Origin: Mogibacterium kristiansenii
GTDB taxonomy: Bacteria > Bacillota > Clostridia > Peptostreptococcales > Anaerovoracaceae
Reading direction: 5' to 3'
Assembly: GCF_009695905.1 (NCBI RefSeq)
Contig: NZ_VUNA01000004.1
Location: forward strand, 62,001 to 126,000
DNA: 64,000 bases
The translations under genes and the position numbers were made by a program. Positions 43,427 to 51,739 of the stretch are shown here, piece by piece (the first letter of the stretch is position 1; each line of letters starts with the position of its first letter). The notes under the pieces were generated by a model that worked only from the letters and a program-made list of their open reading frames with translations, did no database searches and was not told the DNA's origin.

Positions 43427-43478
43427 ATTGTAATCCCAAGGGCGCCGGATTGCAAGGGTAAGAGGATTGAGATATAAT
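43427..43478. promoter_or_regulatory. back-to-back promoters sharing one palindromic -35 box
   Basis: TTGCAA at 43450-43455 is its own complement. On the plus strand it is 17 bp from TATAAT (43473-43478), serving the D-lactate dehydrogenase gene. On the minus strand it is 17 bp from TACAAT (43432-43427), serving the VUT gene. Both have correct spacing, so polymerase could use only one at a time. Confidence 0.75.
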
Positions 43479-43527
43479 AAAAATAGTTTAACGTAATGCA
43501 AAAACGACCGGAAAGGAAGGCAAAAAA

Positions 43528-44517
43528 GTGAAAATCTTTGTATATACCCTGAGAGAGTTCGACGAACTCCCTTTCTTTGAAAAATTTTCGAAACAGTACG
43601 GTGTGGAATTCGGCTACACCACCCAGTCCCCGGGACCGGAGAACTACCATCTGGCGAAAGGCTACGATGCCATTTCCATCATCACCACTCCGACCCCGGC
43701 GGAGATGATCGATGCCATGAAGGAGAACGGCGTAAAGGTCATCTCCACCCGCACCATCGGATACGATCACATCGACGTGAAGCATGCCTTTGAGGTGGGG
43801 ATGGGAGTCACCAACGTCACCTATGACCCGGCCTCCGTGGCGGATTACACCATCATGCTGATGCTCATCGCCTGCCGGAAGCTGCGGTACATCATGGATA
43901 AGGCCAACGTACAGGATTACACCCTGAAGGGTAAACTGGGCCGGGAAATCTCCAAGAGCACCGTGGGCGTCATCGGCACCGGCCGAATCGGTCAGACGGT
44001 CATCGAGCACCTGTCCGGATTCGGATGCCGAATTCTGGCCTACGATATCTTTCCAAAGGATGCGGTTCGGCAGCATGCGGAGTACGTGGACCTGGATACC
44101 CTGTACGCCGAAAGCGACATCATCACCCTCCACGCACCGGCGCTGGAGGACAACTACCACATGATCGATGAAACCGCCTTCTCGAAAATGAAGGACGGGG
44201 TTATCCTGGTAAACTGCGCTCGGGGCCAGCTGGTGGACACGGAGGCCATGATTCGCAACCTGTCCAACGGCAAGATCGGCTTTGCCGCCCTGGATGTCAT
44301 CGAAAAGGAACTGGGCATCTATTACAAGGATCTGTCCGGCACCATCATCGACAATCCGGAGATGGCCATCCTCCGCAGTTTCTACAACGTCTTCTTCTCC
44401 CCGCACACCGCCTTCTACACGGAGGAAGCGGTAGCCAACATGGTGGAGAATTCCATTCTGGGAATTCAGGCCTACCTGAAGGGAGAAGATCATCCGTTTA
44501 TTGTAAAGAAGTACTAA
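43528..44517 (+). CDS. ldhD: D-lactate dehydrogenase / D-2-hydroxyacid dehydrogenase
   Basis: A 329-residue NAD-dependent enzyme of the D-isomer 2-hydroxyacid family. The coenzyme motif is GVIGTGRIGQTVIEH (about 151-165). The catalytic Arg is in NCARGQLVDT, Glu in DVIEKELG, and His in SPHTAFYTEEAV. Its resemblance to lactobacillar D-LDH suggests pyruvate as substrate, though a branched 2-oxo acid is possible. It is followed by nitroreductase after 32 bp. Confidence 0.9.
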   Translation: MKIFVYTLREFDELPFFEKFSKQYGVEFGYTTQSPGPENYHLAKGYDAISIITTPTPAEMIDAMKENGVKVISTRTIGYDHIDVKHAFEVGMGVTNVTYDPASVADYTIMLMLIACRKLRYIMDKANVQDYTLKGKLGREISKSTVGVIGTGRIGQTVIEHLSGFGCRILAYDIFPKDAVRQHAEYVDLDTLYAESDIITLHAPALEDNYHMIDETAFSKMKDGVILVNCARGQLVDTEAMIRNLSNGKIGFAALDVIEKELGIYYKDLSGTIIDNPEMAILRSFYNVFFSPHTAFYTEEAVANMVENSILGIQAYLKGEDHPFIVKKY

Positions 44518-44549
44518 TCGGCTGAGCGTTTCTGTAAAAGGAGTTAGCG

Positions 44550-45236
44550 ATGAACATCATTGAAGCGATACAGCGGAGGCATTCCGTCCGTCAATATCTG
44601 GAAAAAGAAATTCCGGAGGAAATCGTGGAACGCCTGCTGGCCGCCATGCGGGCCTGCAATCAGGTAGGGGGTCTGCACATGCATCTGGTGCTGCACGAGC
44701 CGGAGGCCTTCTCCGGACTCCGGTCCAAAGCCATGCGGTTTCGCGGCGTGGAGAATTACATCATTCTGGCGGGGGAGAAAGACGATACTCTGGAAGAACG
44801 GTGCGGCTATTACGGCGAAAAAGTGGTTTTATTGGCCCAGCAGCTGGGACTGAATACCTGCTGGGTGGGTTCCACCTTCAAGAAAAAACCGGAATGCTAC
44901 AACTTGGCACCGGGGGAGAAAGTGGTGGCGGCCATCGCCATCGGCTACGGCGCCAACCAGGGGAAGAGCCGGAAGAGCAAGTCCATGTGCGACGTGAGCG
45001 ACGGCACGGAGGTGAGCCTCAGCGTTCCGGAATGGTACAAGAACGGCGTGCTGGCGGCCATGATGGCACCCACGGCCATGAACCGGCAGAGCTTTTATTT
45101 CGAGCGGTTCGGAAACGTGGTTTCCGTGGAAGCGGGAAAGGGTCCTTTCACCAAGGTGGACCTGGGCATCGTGAAATGCCATTTTGAAATCGGCGCCGGA
45201 AAGGATAACTTCCAATGGATGCCGGAGGATATGTAA
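44550..45236 (+). CDS. nitroreductase-family protein
   Basis: A 228-residue FMN-dependent oxidoreductase. The N-terminal RRHSVRQYLEKEIPEEIVERLL is the family signature (R-x-S-x-R), and the central GLNTCWVGSTFKK and AIAIGYGANQGKSRKSK positions match flavin contacts. Members reduce nitro compounds, quinones or flavins; the substrate here is unknown. It stands at the head of, or within, a run with the TVP38 and Fe-S genes. Confidence 0.85.
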   Translation: MNIIEAIQRRHSVRQYLEKEIPEEIVERLLAAMRACNQVGGLHMHLVLHEPEAFSGLRSKAMRFRGVENYIILAGEKDDTLEERCGYYGEKVVLLAQQLGLNTCWVGSTFKKKPECYNLAPGEKVVAAIAIGYGANQGKSRKSKSMCDVSDGTEVSLSVPEWYKNGVLAAMMAPTAMNRQSFYFERFGNVVSVEAGKGPFTKVDLGIVKCHFEIGAGKDNFQWMPEDM

Positions 45237-45257
45237 CATTAAAAACAGGAGAAAGGT

Positions 45258-45965
45258 GTGGAGACAACAAATAAGAAGAAAAAGGGAGCGATCAAGCTCA
45301 TTGCCTTCGTTCTAATCGTATTGCTGATTGTGGCGCTGAATCATTACTACGGGTGGTCGGATATCTTTTCCGGGGATGACTGGTACGGAAACCTGCAGCA
45401 GATGGTGAAGACCAATTTTCTGCAGGCAGCCCTAATCTACATCGTGGTGATGGTGATTGCCAGCGTGGTGCTGGCGGTGCCGGGAGTGACCTTTGCCATC
45501 ATCGCCGGGGCGATTTTCGGTCCCTGGTGGGGCACGCTGCTCTGCGTCCTGTCGGCCACCTTGGGGGCGATTGCCGCCTTCCTGGTAGGGCGGTTCTTTT
45601 TGCAGGACAGCCTGCGGGATCAAATTGTAAAGAATCGCTACATCAACCGATTGCTCTTCGATAAGAGCACCAAAAATGAGATGATGGTGCTGATGATCAC
45701 CCGGCTGGTGCCGCTGTTTCCGTACAACCTGCAGAATTTCGCTTACGGGATTACGGATATCAGTCTGGGCAAGTATTCCCTGGGCACCTTCGTGTTCATG
45801 ATCCCGGGGGTGGCCATGTACACCGTGGGAACTTACGCCCTCACCGGTGCGTCCAACAAGTTGCTGTATATCGGTCTGACCGCGGCCATTGTGGTGGCGG
45901 TGATGGTGCTGAGCAAAACCCTGCGGAAGAAATACGTGCCGGAAGAGGAGGCCTCCGATGAGTAA
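45258..45965 (+). CDS. TVP38/TMEM64 (DedA-like) membrane protein
   Basis: A 235-residue protein with about six membrane segments. It begins with a basic stretch and GAIKLIAFVLIVLLIVALNH. The VTT-domain signature follows: GVTFAIIAGAIFGPWWGTLLCVL, then LGAIAAFLVGRFF and TRLVPLFPYNLQNFAYG. DedA-like proteins probably scramble lipids across the membrane. The start is GTG 45258 after AGGAGAAAG. It overlaps the next gene by 8 bp. Confidence 0.85.
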   Translation: METTNKKKKGAIKLIAFVLIVLLIVALNHYYGWSDIFSGDDWYGNLQQMVKTNFLQAALIYIVVMVIASVVLAVPGVTFAIIAGAIFGPWWGTLLCVLSATLGAIAAFLVGRFFLQDSLRDQIVKNRYINRLLFDKSTKNEMMVLMITRLVPLFPYNLQNFAYGITDISLGKYSLGTFVFMIPGVAMYTVGTYALTGASNKLLYIGLTAAIVVAVMVLSKTLRKKYVPEEEASDE

Positions 45966-46956
45966 ATTCGAAAAATGGGACGAGACTTGCTCGTTGGAAT
46001 CCCTGCAGAACATAGCGGATGCCTGCGTGCACTGCGGAAAATGCCGGGAGAACTGCGCATTCCTGGACAAGTACGAGATGGATCTGGGAGATGTGACGAA
46101 ATTACAAGAACATGTTTACGGGTGCTTTCTCTGCGGTAACTGCGACCGGGTGTGCCCGGCGGGAATTTCCGGCAGGCAGCTGTTTCAGAATCTGCGGCGG
46201 ATGCAGGTGCGGGACGGAAAGCTGGAGGAGAAACCCTATTCCTTCGTGCTCAAGGAAAAGAAGGATTACAAATTCCGGAATTACCGAAATGCCACGGCGG
46301 GGCGGGTGCTGTTCCCGGGCTGCAACTTCCCTTCGATGTTTCCGAAGACCAACCGGAAAATCGCGGACCTGTGCAAGGCCAAGGGCATCGGAACGGTGTA
46401 CGACTGCTGCGGAAAGCCCATTGCGGAGCTGGGACTCTACCGGGACGAGGAGCGAATCGTGAACCGAATCAGCCGGGAACTGGAGAGCCGGGACATCGGC
46501 GAGGTGATTACCACCTGCCCGAACTGTTACTATTTCTTAAAGGAACGAATTCCTCAACGGGTGAGATCCATCTACGAGGTGCTTCCGGAGTTGGTCCCGG
46601 AGATTTCCGTGCCGAAGGATATCGAGATTCAGATTCCGTGCCCGGACCGAATCGATCGGGAATGGTACGACGGCATTTGCAAACTGTTGGGATATGAGCC
46701 GGCAGTGACTGCGGCAGAACAGTGCTGCGGTCTGGGGGGCATGGCATCGGCAGAGGAGCCGGAGCTGGCAAAAAAATTCGGCGAAGGGCTGACTTCTTCC
46801 GGGCTTCGGAATACCACGTTCTGCGCTTCCTGTGCCGGACAGTACGCTCGAAACGGAAAAGAAATTCGCCACGTGTTGTCACTGCTCCTGGGGATGGAGG
46901 AGGCGCCGACAACGAAGACCTCTTATCTGAATCGGGTTAAGACGAAATACAAATAG
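45958..46956 (+). CDS. Fe-S oxidoreductase with CCG domains (HdrD/GlpC-like)
   Basis: A 332-residue protein. The two [4Fe-4S] motifs CVHCGKCRENC and CFLCGNCDRVCP lie in the first 70 residues. Two cysteine-rich CCG domains follow, with DCCGKPI and CPNC in the first and QCCGLGG and CASC in the second. The layout is that of heterodisulfide-reductase D or glycerol-3-phosphate dehydrogenase subunit C. It probably transfers electrons at the membrane; partners are not in this window. It overlaps the TVP38 gene. Confidence 0.85.
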   Translation: MSKFEKWDETCSLESLQNIADACVHCGKCRENCAFLDKYEMDLGDVTKLQEHVYGCFLCGNCDRVCPAGISGRQLFQNLRRMQVRDGKLEEKPYSFVLKEKKDYKFRNYRNATAGRVLFPGCNFPSMFPKTNRKIADLCKAKGIGTVYDCCGKPIAELGLYRDEERIVNRISRELESRDIGEVITTCPNCYYFLKERIPQRVRSIYEVLPELVPEISVPKDIEIQIPCPDRIDREWYDGICKLLGYEPAVTAAEQCCGLGGMASAEEPELAKKFGEGLTSSGLRNTTFCASCAGQYARNGKEIRHVLSLLLGMEEAPTTKTSYLNRVKTKYK

Positions 46957-46961
46957 AAATA

Positions 46962-47000
46962 AAAAAGGGAGAATGCGATGATGGTGCATTTTCCCTTTTG
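46962..47000. terminator. bidirectional terminator
   Basis: AAAAGGGAGAATGC and GCATTTTCCCTTTT form a long stem with T runs on both strands. It serves the Fe-S gene on the plus strand and the small membrane protein gene on the minus strand. Confidence 0.8.
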
Positions 47001-47007
47001 ATTTCCG

Positions 47008-47187
47008 TTATTTTCTTTTCTTGAACTCTCGCCACATATCAATTGCGAAGGCGATGGCGATGCCTGCAAAGAGAATTTCCCTTACGTGGCTCTTTCCGCC
47101 GGTCGCCGCAAAAGAGCATACCGGTACGGCAGCCATTACCAGTGCCATGGTGAGAAGCGTAAAGATATGAGTAAATTGTTTTTTCAT
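47008..47187 (-). CDS. small exported or membrane protein, 59 residues
   Basis: ATG 47187 opens MKKQFTHIFTLLTMALVMAAVP, a signal-peptide-like segment ending CSFAA, followed by GGKSHVREILFAGIAIAFAIDM, a second hydrophobic stretch, and the basic tail WREFKKRK. GGTGG is a weak ribosome site. No family is recognised. The convergent terminator right after its stop supports that it is a real gene. Confidence 0.65.
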   Translation of the reverse strand: MKKQFTHIFTLLTMALVMAAVPVCSFAATGGKSHVREILFAGIAIAFAIDMWREFKKRK

Positions 47188-47287
47188 AATAATCCACCTT
47201 TCGTATACTATTATGTATCATATAGGTGATTCGAAAAGAAGTCAACCGAAAGATCTCCGTGAGGGCGAGAATAAAATCAAAAAAGAA

Positions 47288-47326
47288 AAACAGAAGCGAT
47301 AAGAACGGCGTCACTTCTGTTTTTTT
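47288..47326 (+). terminator. orphan terminator-like hairpin in an AT-rich gap
   Basis: AAACAGAAG (47288-47296) pairs with CTTCTGTTT (47314-47322) and is followed by T. No gene ends just upstream on the plus strand. The rest of the 385-bp gap 47188-47572 is AT-rich and holds only the lysR promoter. Confidence 0.5.
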
Positions 47327-47514
47327 CTTATATGGTTATTTTGTAGAGGTTTGTTTATTACAATATGATAATACTATACGGGGAATGTTTTGTAAAATTA
47401 ATAGTTATAAATCTAACAATAAAAAATAATAAATGATTTACGAAAACCAAATGGGATATTCAGAAAATCGAATATCTTCTCAAATTCAAGTATATCAACA
47501 TTTTCAACGGTCTA

Positions 47515-47543
47515 TTGAATTTTGCGTTTGTTTTTGATATTAT
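47515..47543 (+). promoter_or_regulatory. promoter of the lysR gene
   Basis: TTGAAT (47515-47520) and TATTAT (47538-47543) with 17-bp spacing, about 30 bp before the start codon. Confidence 0.7.
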
Positions 47544-47572
47544 AAATTTTGAAAGGTATAAGGAGAACGTTT

Positions 47573-48469
47573 ATGGAAATTCGTAATATAGTAACATTTG
47601 TCAAAGCGACGGAAATGCAGAGCTTTACCAAGACGGCGGCACAGCTGGGGTACTCTCAGGCGGCGGTTACGGTACAGATCAAGCAGCTGGAAGACGAGCT
47701 GGGCACGCAGCTGTTCGATCGAATCGGTCGAAGTGTAAAGCTGACCCATTCCGGCGAAAAGTTCATGCCATATGCACTGCGGTTGCTGAAATCGGTGGAA
47801 GAAGCGGCGTCGTTCATGAAGGAAGACGATGAGCCTTCCGGCACACTTCGCATAGGTGCCAGCTCGTCCTTTTCGGCCGGAATTCTTCCGGGAATTCTCC
47901 CGGGTTTTCACGAGAAATATCCGAAGGTTGACGTGGTGATCAAGACGTCCGATATGCTGACCTCCACATTCGATCTTCTTCGTCAGAACGATTTGGACTT
48001 CATCTTTACCCTGGAGCGGAAACTGATTTCTGCGGACTTCGTCAGTGTGGTGGAGCGGAAAGAGGATATCGTGTTCGTCACGAATCCGGACAACCCGCTG
48101 GCTGCCATGAAGAACGTACCGTTGGAACGGGTGGTTCGGGATAACTTCATCACTTCCGACCGGGGAGTCAGCTACGGCCTCTACATGGAAGAGGCTTTGG
48201 CCGAGCGGGGTATCAGCTATCATCCGAGCCTGGAAATCGGCTCCACCTCCGCTATTATCAACATGATCTGCCAGGGGAAGGGCGTGTCCTTTCTGCCGAA
48301 ATTCTTGGCGGACGATCCAATCAATCACGGCGCATTGGCCATTATCGATACGGAAAAGCTGGAGATGCAGATGTGGACCCAACTGATTCGCCTGAAGAAC
48401 AAGTGGATGAACTCGGTGATGAAGGCGTTCGTGGACTACCTGCGGGAAAACTTCCATCAGCTGGCGTAG
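47573..48469 (+). CDS. LysR-family transcriptional regulator
   Basis: A 298-residue protein. The N-terminal winged HTH is at about 1-62 (FTKTAAQLGYSQAAVTVQIKQLEDELGTQLFDR), followed by a periplasmic-binding-protein-like effector domain. I start at ATG 47573, which follows AAGGAGAACG, not at 47549. The effector is unknown. LysR proteins usually act on a divergent neighbour, but none is adjacent here. It may act on pduL or elsewhere. Confidence 0.9.
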   Translation: MEIRNIVTFVKATEMQSFTKTAAQLGYSQAAVTVQIKQLEDELGTQLFDRIGRSVKLTHSGEKFMPYALRLLKSVEEAASFMKEDDEPSGTLRIGASSSFSAGILPGILPGFHEKYPKVDVVIKTSDMLTSTFDLLRQNDLDFIFTLERKLISADFVSVVERKEDIVFVTNPDNPLAAMKNVPLERVVRDNFITSDRGVSYGLYMEEALAERGISYHPSLEIGSTSAIINMICQGKGVSFLPKFLADDPINHGALAIIDTEKLEMQMWTQLIRLKNKWMNSVMKAFVDYLRENFHQLA

Positions 48470-48518
48470 TGTCGGGATGATACATTGAAACGAACCGGAA
48501 ATCTATGCAATACAAAAC

Positions 48519-48557
48519 GAGAGGAAAACGGCTTTACCGATTCCCTCTCGTTCTTTT
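48519..48557. terminator. terminator between lysR and pduL
   Basis: AACGAGAGG pairs with CCTCTCGTT and is followed by seven or more T on the plus strand. The two genes converge here. Confidence 0.8.
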
Positions 48558-48583
48558 TTTACAAAAATTCGTTCGTGCCGAAA

Positions 48584-49162
48584 TTATTCAGCGATAACGG
48601 TACCAACGCAAGCTCTGCCGGTGCATGCAGCGTTGCCTTCGTCTGTGTCCAGATGAACAACGGAAACCGGTCCGCCGATTCTTACGATAACGTCGCCGAA
48701 TACCAGAGCTCTCTTCTTGCCGGTATCGATCTTCAGATCAACGTTCTGGTTCTGCTCAACGCCCAGCTTAGCAGCGTCTTCCTCGGAGAGGTGAACGTGT
48801 CTCTGAGCAACGATGCAGCCTGCTTCGGTCTCAACGGAGTTTCCGTTCTCAGCAGTCAGCTTGATTCCCGGTGTGCCTGCCAGATCTCCGGACAGTCTGA
48901 TCGGAGCATCTACGCCCAGGGAACGAGCGTCTGTAGCAGCCAGCTCAATCTGAGTGCCTTTTCTAGCCGGTCCCAGAATTGCAACTCTCTCCATGGATCT
49001 CTTCGGTCCGGTGATGGTCAGTCTTTCTTCTGCAACGAAACCGCCTGCGATTTCCTTCTTAACCTTCAGCTCATAACCTGCACCAAACAGTTTCTCGATG
49101 TCCTCCTGGGACAGGTGCACGTGGCGAGCACTTACTTCAACATTTACATCTAATGTAGCCAT
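48584..49162 (-). CDS. pduL: PduL-type phosphate acyltransferase
   Basis: A 192-residue PduL-family phosphotransacylase. Two tandem related halves carry the zinc-ligand motifs ARHVHLS near residue 12 and QRHVHLSEED near 120, with IRLSGDLAGTPG between them. It swaps CoA and phosphate on short acyl groups (acetyl or propionyl), linking acyl-CoA to acyl phosphate for ATP formation. No microcompartment genes are nearby, so it may replace Pta in this organism. It is a single gene. Confidence 0.9.
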   Translation of the reverse strand: MATLDVNVEVSARHVHLSQEDIEKLFGAGYELKVKKEIAGGFVAEERLTITGPKRSMERVAILGPARKGTQIELAATDARSLGVDAPIRLSGDLAGTPGIKLTAENGNSVETEAGCIVAQRHVHLSEEDAAKLGVEQNQNVDLKIDTGKKRALVFGDVIVRIGGPVSVVHLDTDEGNAACTGRACVGTVIAE

Positions 49163-49203
49163 TGGGATAACCCTCCTTTATCTTAACAAAATCTACCTAC
49201 TCC

Positions 49204-49232
49204 ATTATATGCAATGGCGAAACATTTGTCTA
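49204..49232 (-). promoter_or_regulatory. promoter of pduL
   Basis: On the minus strand TAGACA (49232-49227) and TATAAT (49209-49204) are 17 bp apart. Confidence 0.75.
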
Positions 49233-49294
49233 GATTGTTAAATGCGACTAACCAAAAGTTTTCTTAAATGGGGGGGTATAATCTGCGAAAGAAC

Positions 49295-49323
49295 TTGTAT
49301 TGAAACCCCGACTATGATAAAAT
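49295..49323 (+). promoter_or_regulatory. promoter of the tadA gene
   Basis: TTGTAT (49295-49300) and TAAAAT (49318-49323) are 17 bp apart, only 10 bp before the annotated start codon at 49333, which gives a very short leader. Confidence 0.6.
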
Positions 49324-49332
49324 TATTCGGCT

Positions 49333-49857
49333 ATGGATATAAATGAGATGTATATGCGAGAGGCACTGCATCAAGCGGAAGCGGCGGCGGAAATCGGAGA
49401 AGTCCCGGTGGGCGCGGTTGTGGTGCGAGATGGAGAGATTATCGCAAAAGCATATAACCATGTAGAGACCGACCGAAATTCATCCGGGCATGCGGAGATG
49501 CTGGCCATTCGGGAGGCGGAGCGGGTGCTGGGAAGCAAGTGGCTGACCGGCTGCGAGCTGTACGTCACCTTGGAGCCTTGTGCCATGTGCGCCGGCGCCA
49601 TGGTTTTGGCACGGTTGGATTGCTTGTGGATTGGTGCGATGGATCCGAAGAACGGAGCTTGCGGCTCTGTATTCAATGTGGTACAGGAGGAACGGTTGAA
49701 TCACCGAATGGAGGTGGAGACGGGAATTCTGGAGGCGGAGTGCGGACAGATTCTGTCGGATTTCTTTCGGAACATGCGCGCGGTGAAGGCACGGAAGCGA
49801 AAACTTTTCCGGCAGAGAATGACATCGCCGGACAATACTGATGGAGGAAACAATTGA
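49333..49857 (+). CDS. tadA: tRNA-specific adenosine deaminase
   Basis: A 174-residue cytidine-deaminase-fold enzyme. The zinc motif is HAEML (with catalytic Glu) and PCAMCAGAMV, with the tRNA-contact segment KNGACGSVFNV. It makes inosine at position 34 of tRNA-Arg. The start codon is preceded by little leader sequence and has no clear ribosome site, so initiation may be leaderless or at the nearby ATG of DINEM (49348). The stop overlaps the next start. Confidence 0.85.
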   Translation: MDINEMYMREALHQAEAAAEIGEVPVGAVVVRDGEIIAKAYNHVETDRNSSGHAEMLAIREAERVLGSKWLTGCELYVTLEPCAMCAGAMVLARLDCLWIGAMDPKNGACGSVFNVVQEERLNHRMEVETGILEAECGQILSDFFRNMRAVKARKRKLFRQRMTSPDNTDGGNN

Positions 49858-50708
49858 TGAAGAGAAAAGGCCTGATTGCACTGCTGGCAGCGGTGCTGGT
49901 AACAATGAGCATGGCATTCGTTTCGGCGGATGAAAGCGATTTTAAATTGGTGAATTCCTATCCGAAGGATGGACAGACCAATACTTCCATTGAGAACGTC
50001 GGCGTGAAGCTGCGTTTCAACCGGGAGCTGGCCGGCGAAAAGGCACAGAAGAACAACGCGAAGTGCGTAAAGATTGTGGACCCGAACGGCAAGGAAATTC
50101 CGATTAAGGTGATGAGCAGCAAGGCGGACAAGGGTCTTCTGCTGGTTCTGGGTGACAGCAACAATAAGAAATTCAAGGTTGAGAACAACGCGAAATACAA
50201 ATTGGTAATTTCCGAGAATCTGATGGACGATCAGGGTGACCGCCTGGGCAAGGAGACCACCCTTTCTTTCACGACTTTCAATCAGCGCCTGAACATGATG
50301 ATTAACATGGGCATGATGTTCCTGATCTTCGGTGGTATTACCGTGATGACCATTCGAAATGCCAACCAGCAGCAGGAAAAGAAAAATAAGAAGGACGAGA
50401 AGGAAGAGGTCGCTTTCAATCCGTACCACGAAGCAAAGCGCACCGGCAAGACCGTGGAAGAGGTTATTGCAGAGAACAAGAAGAAGGAAGAAAAGGCCGC
50501 AAAGAAGGCAAAGCGGAAGAACAAGAACGGAGAAGCCGAGTACGTGAAGGATTATCAGCTGAAGCTGAGTGAGATTCTCCCGAACGTGTACAGCGTTTCC
50601 GCACCGCGTCCGATTTCTACAGCGGGCGGTAAATATATTTCCTCACACGGTCCGACGGCAAAGGCGGCGAAAGCGGCGAAGAAGTTCGGCAATCGGAACC
50701 AGAGATAG
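49854..50708 (+). CDS. exported membrane protein with a Big_5 (Ig-like) domain
   Basis: A 284-residue protein. A signal peptide (about 4-25, KGLIALLAAVLVTMSMAFVSA) is followed by a bacterial Ig-like domain of the SbsA type (SYPKDGQTNTSIENVGVKLRFNREL). A membrane helix follows at about 150-165 (MMINMGMMFLIFGGITVMT), and then a highly charged Lys/Glu-rich cytoplasmic tail. Orientation would put the Ig domain outside the cell. The function is unknown. ATG 49854 overlaps the tadA stop. Confidence 0.75.
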   Translation: MMKRKGLIALLAAVLVTMSMAFVSADESDFKLVNSYPKDGQTNTSIENVGVKLRFNRELAGEKAQKNNAKCVKIVDPNGKEIPIKVMSSKADKGLLLVLGDSNNKKFKVENNAKYKLVISENLMDDQGDRLGKETTLSFTTFNQRLNMMINMGMMFLIFGGITVMTIRNANQQQEKKNKKDEKEEVAFNPYHEAKRTGKTVEEVIAENKKKEEKAAKKAKRKNKNGEAEYVKDYQLKLSEILPNVYSVSAPRPISTAGGKYISSHGPTAKAAKAAKKFGNRNQR

Positions 50709-50718
50709 TATTTTTTGA

Positions 50719-50747
50719 AAGGAATGCCCTTGGCATTCCTTTTTTGT
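50719..50747 (+). terminator. terminator after the Ig-like membrane protein gene
   Basis: AAAGGAATGCC pairs with GGCATTCCTTTTTT around a short CTT(G) loop. Confidence 0.9.
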
Positions 50748-50776
50748 AAGCAGATTCCGAATCAGGAGGGAAAAGC

Positions 50777-51739
50777 ATGAATTCATCTATCACCATGAAC
50801 GCCTATGCGAAGATTAATCTTTCGCTGGAAGTACTCCGGAGACGTCCGGACGGATATCACGATATTTTGTCCTTTATGCAAGATCTTGGACTTCACGATG
50901 TAGTGACTATGGGACTTACGGAAGAGTCCTTGGGTATTTGCATGCAAAAATTTCCTTCAAACAATTGCTTTATCCAGGGTGTTCGTGTAAAATTTTGTAT
51001 GAATTACAGTGCAATTTCCCTGGGATCGGACAACTTGGCGTACCGGGGAGTGGAAGCGGTGCTGAAGGCATTGCCGGAAGACGGAAAACGACCGGAGGAA
51101 CTGTATCTCTTCGTGGATAAGAAATTGCCGGTAGCGGCAGGCATTGCCGGGGGAAGCGGCAATGCGGCAGGATGCATGTTGGCGACCAATGCCCTTTGCG
51201 GAAACCCGTTCTCGCTGCGGGAACTGATGGTGCTGGGGGCATCGGTGGGAGCGGATGTACCGTTCTCGTTGATGATGAATGCGCGAAAGAACAGAACGGT
51301 TTTTTCGGAATTGCCGGGAATTGAAGAAGCTTCAGTAGCTGCAGAGATTGAGGGAATCGGCGAAATTGTTCGGCCGACGGAACCGAAACCATACGGAGTG
51401 ATTCTGATGAATCCGGGAATCGGAGTATCTACGCGAGAAGTGTACGAAGCATTGGATGCTCAATCCGGACGTTCGGTGGAGGAGAAACTTTTTTTTAACC
51501 GAATGGAAGAATACACACTGAAACAGTATCCGGAAGCGAAAGCGCTAAAGGATGCCATGGAGGCAAATCTCCGGGCGGACCGGGTGCTGATGAGCGGCAG
51601 CGGCCCCACAATGGTTGCATACTATAATTCGATGGCACAAGCCGAATCTGATTACCGAATGGCGAAAGATGCCCCATGGATTCGGGACAACTGGAAGGTA
51701 TGGTACACAGAAAGTGGAGAGATGTATGATGAACATTGA
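50777..51739 (+). CDS. ispE: 4-diphosphocytidyl-2-C-methyl-D-erythritol kinase
   Basis: A 320-residue GHMP kinase of the MEP isoprenoid pathway. AYAKINLSLEVLRRRPDGYHDILS opens it, the glycine-rich ATP loop is PVAAGIAGGSGNAAGC (about 118-133), and LMSGSGPTMVAYY is the C-terminal GHMP motif. It phosphorylates CDP-methylerythritol. It overlaps the downstream gntR gene by 14 bp. This pairing of ispE with a GntR gene is seen in several Clostridia. Confidence 0.9.
   Translation: MNSSITMNAYAKINLSLEVLRRRPDGYHDILSFMQDLGLHDVVTMGLTEESLGICMQKFPSNNCFIQGVRVKFCMNYSAISLGSDNLAYRGVEAVLKALPEDGKRPEELYLFVDKKLPVAAGIAGGSGNAAGCMLATNALCGNPFSLRELMVLGASVGADVPFSLMMNARKNRTVFSELPGIEEASVAAEIEGIGEIVRPTEPKPYGVILMNPGIGVSTREVYEALDAQSGRSVEEKLFFNRMEEYTLKQYPEAKALKDAMEANLRADRVLMSGSGPTMVAYYNSMAQAESDYRMAKDAPWIRDNWKVWYTESGEMYDEH

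Noticed and set aside
43318-44493. Long N-terminal extension of the VUT transporter
   Set aside because: It is antisense to the D-lactate dehydrogenase gene; the ATG at 43317 gives a normal family length.
47226-47429. 65-codon frame in the AT-rich gap before lysR
   Set aside because: It runs straight through a terminator-like hairpin and has no recognisable domain.
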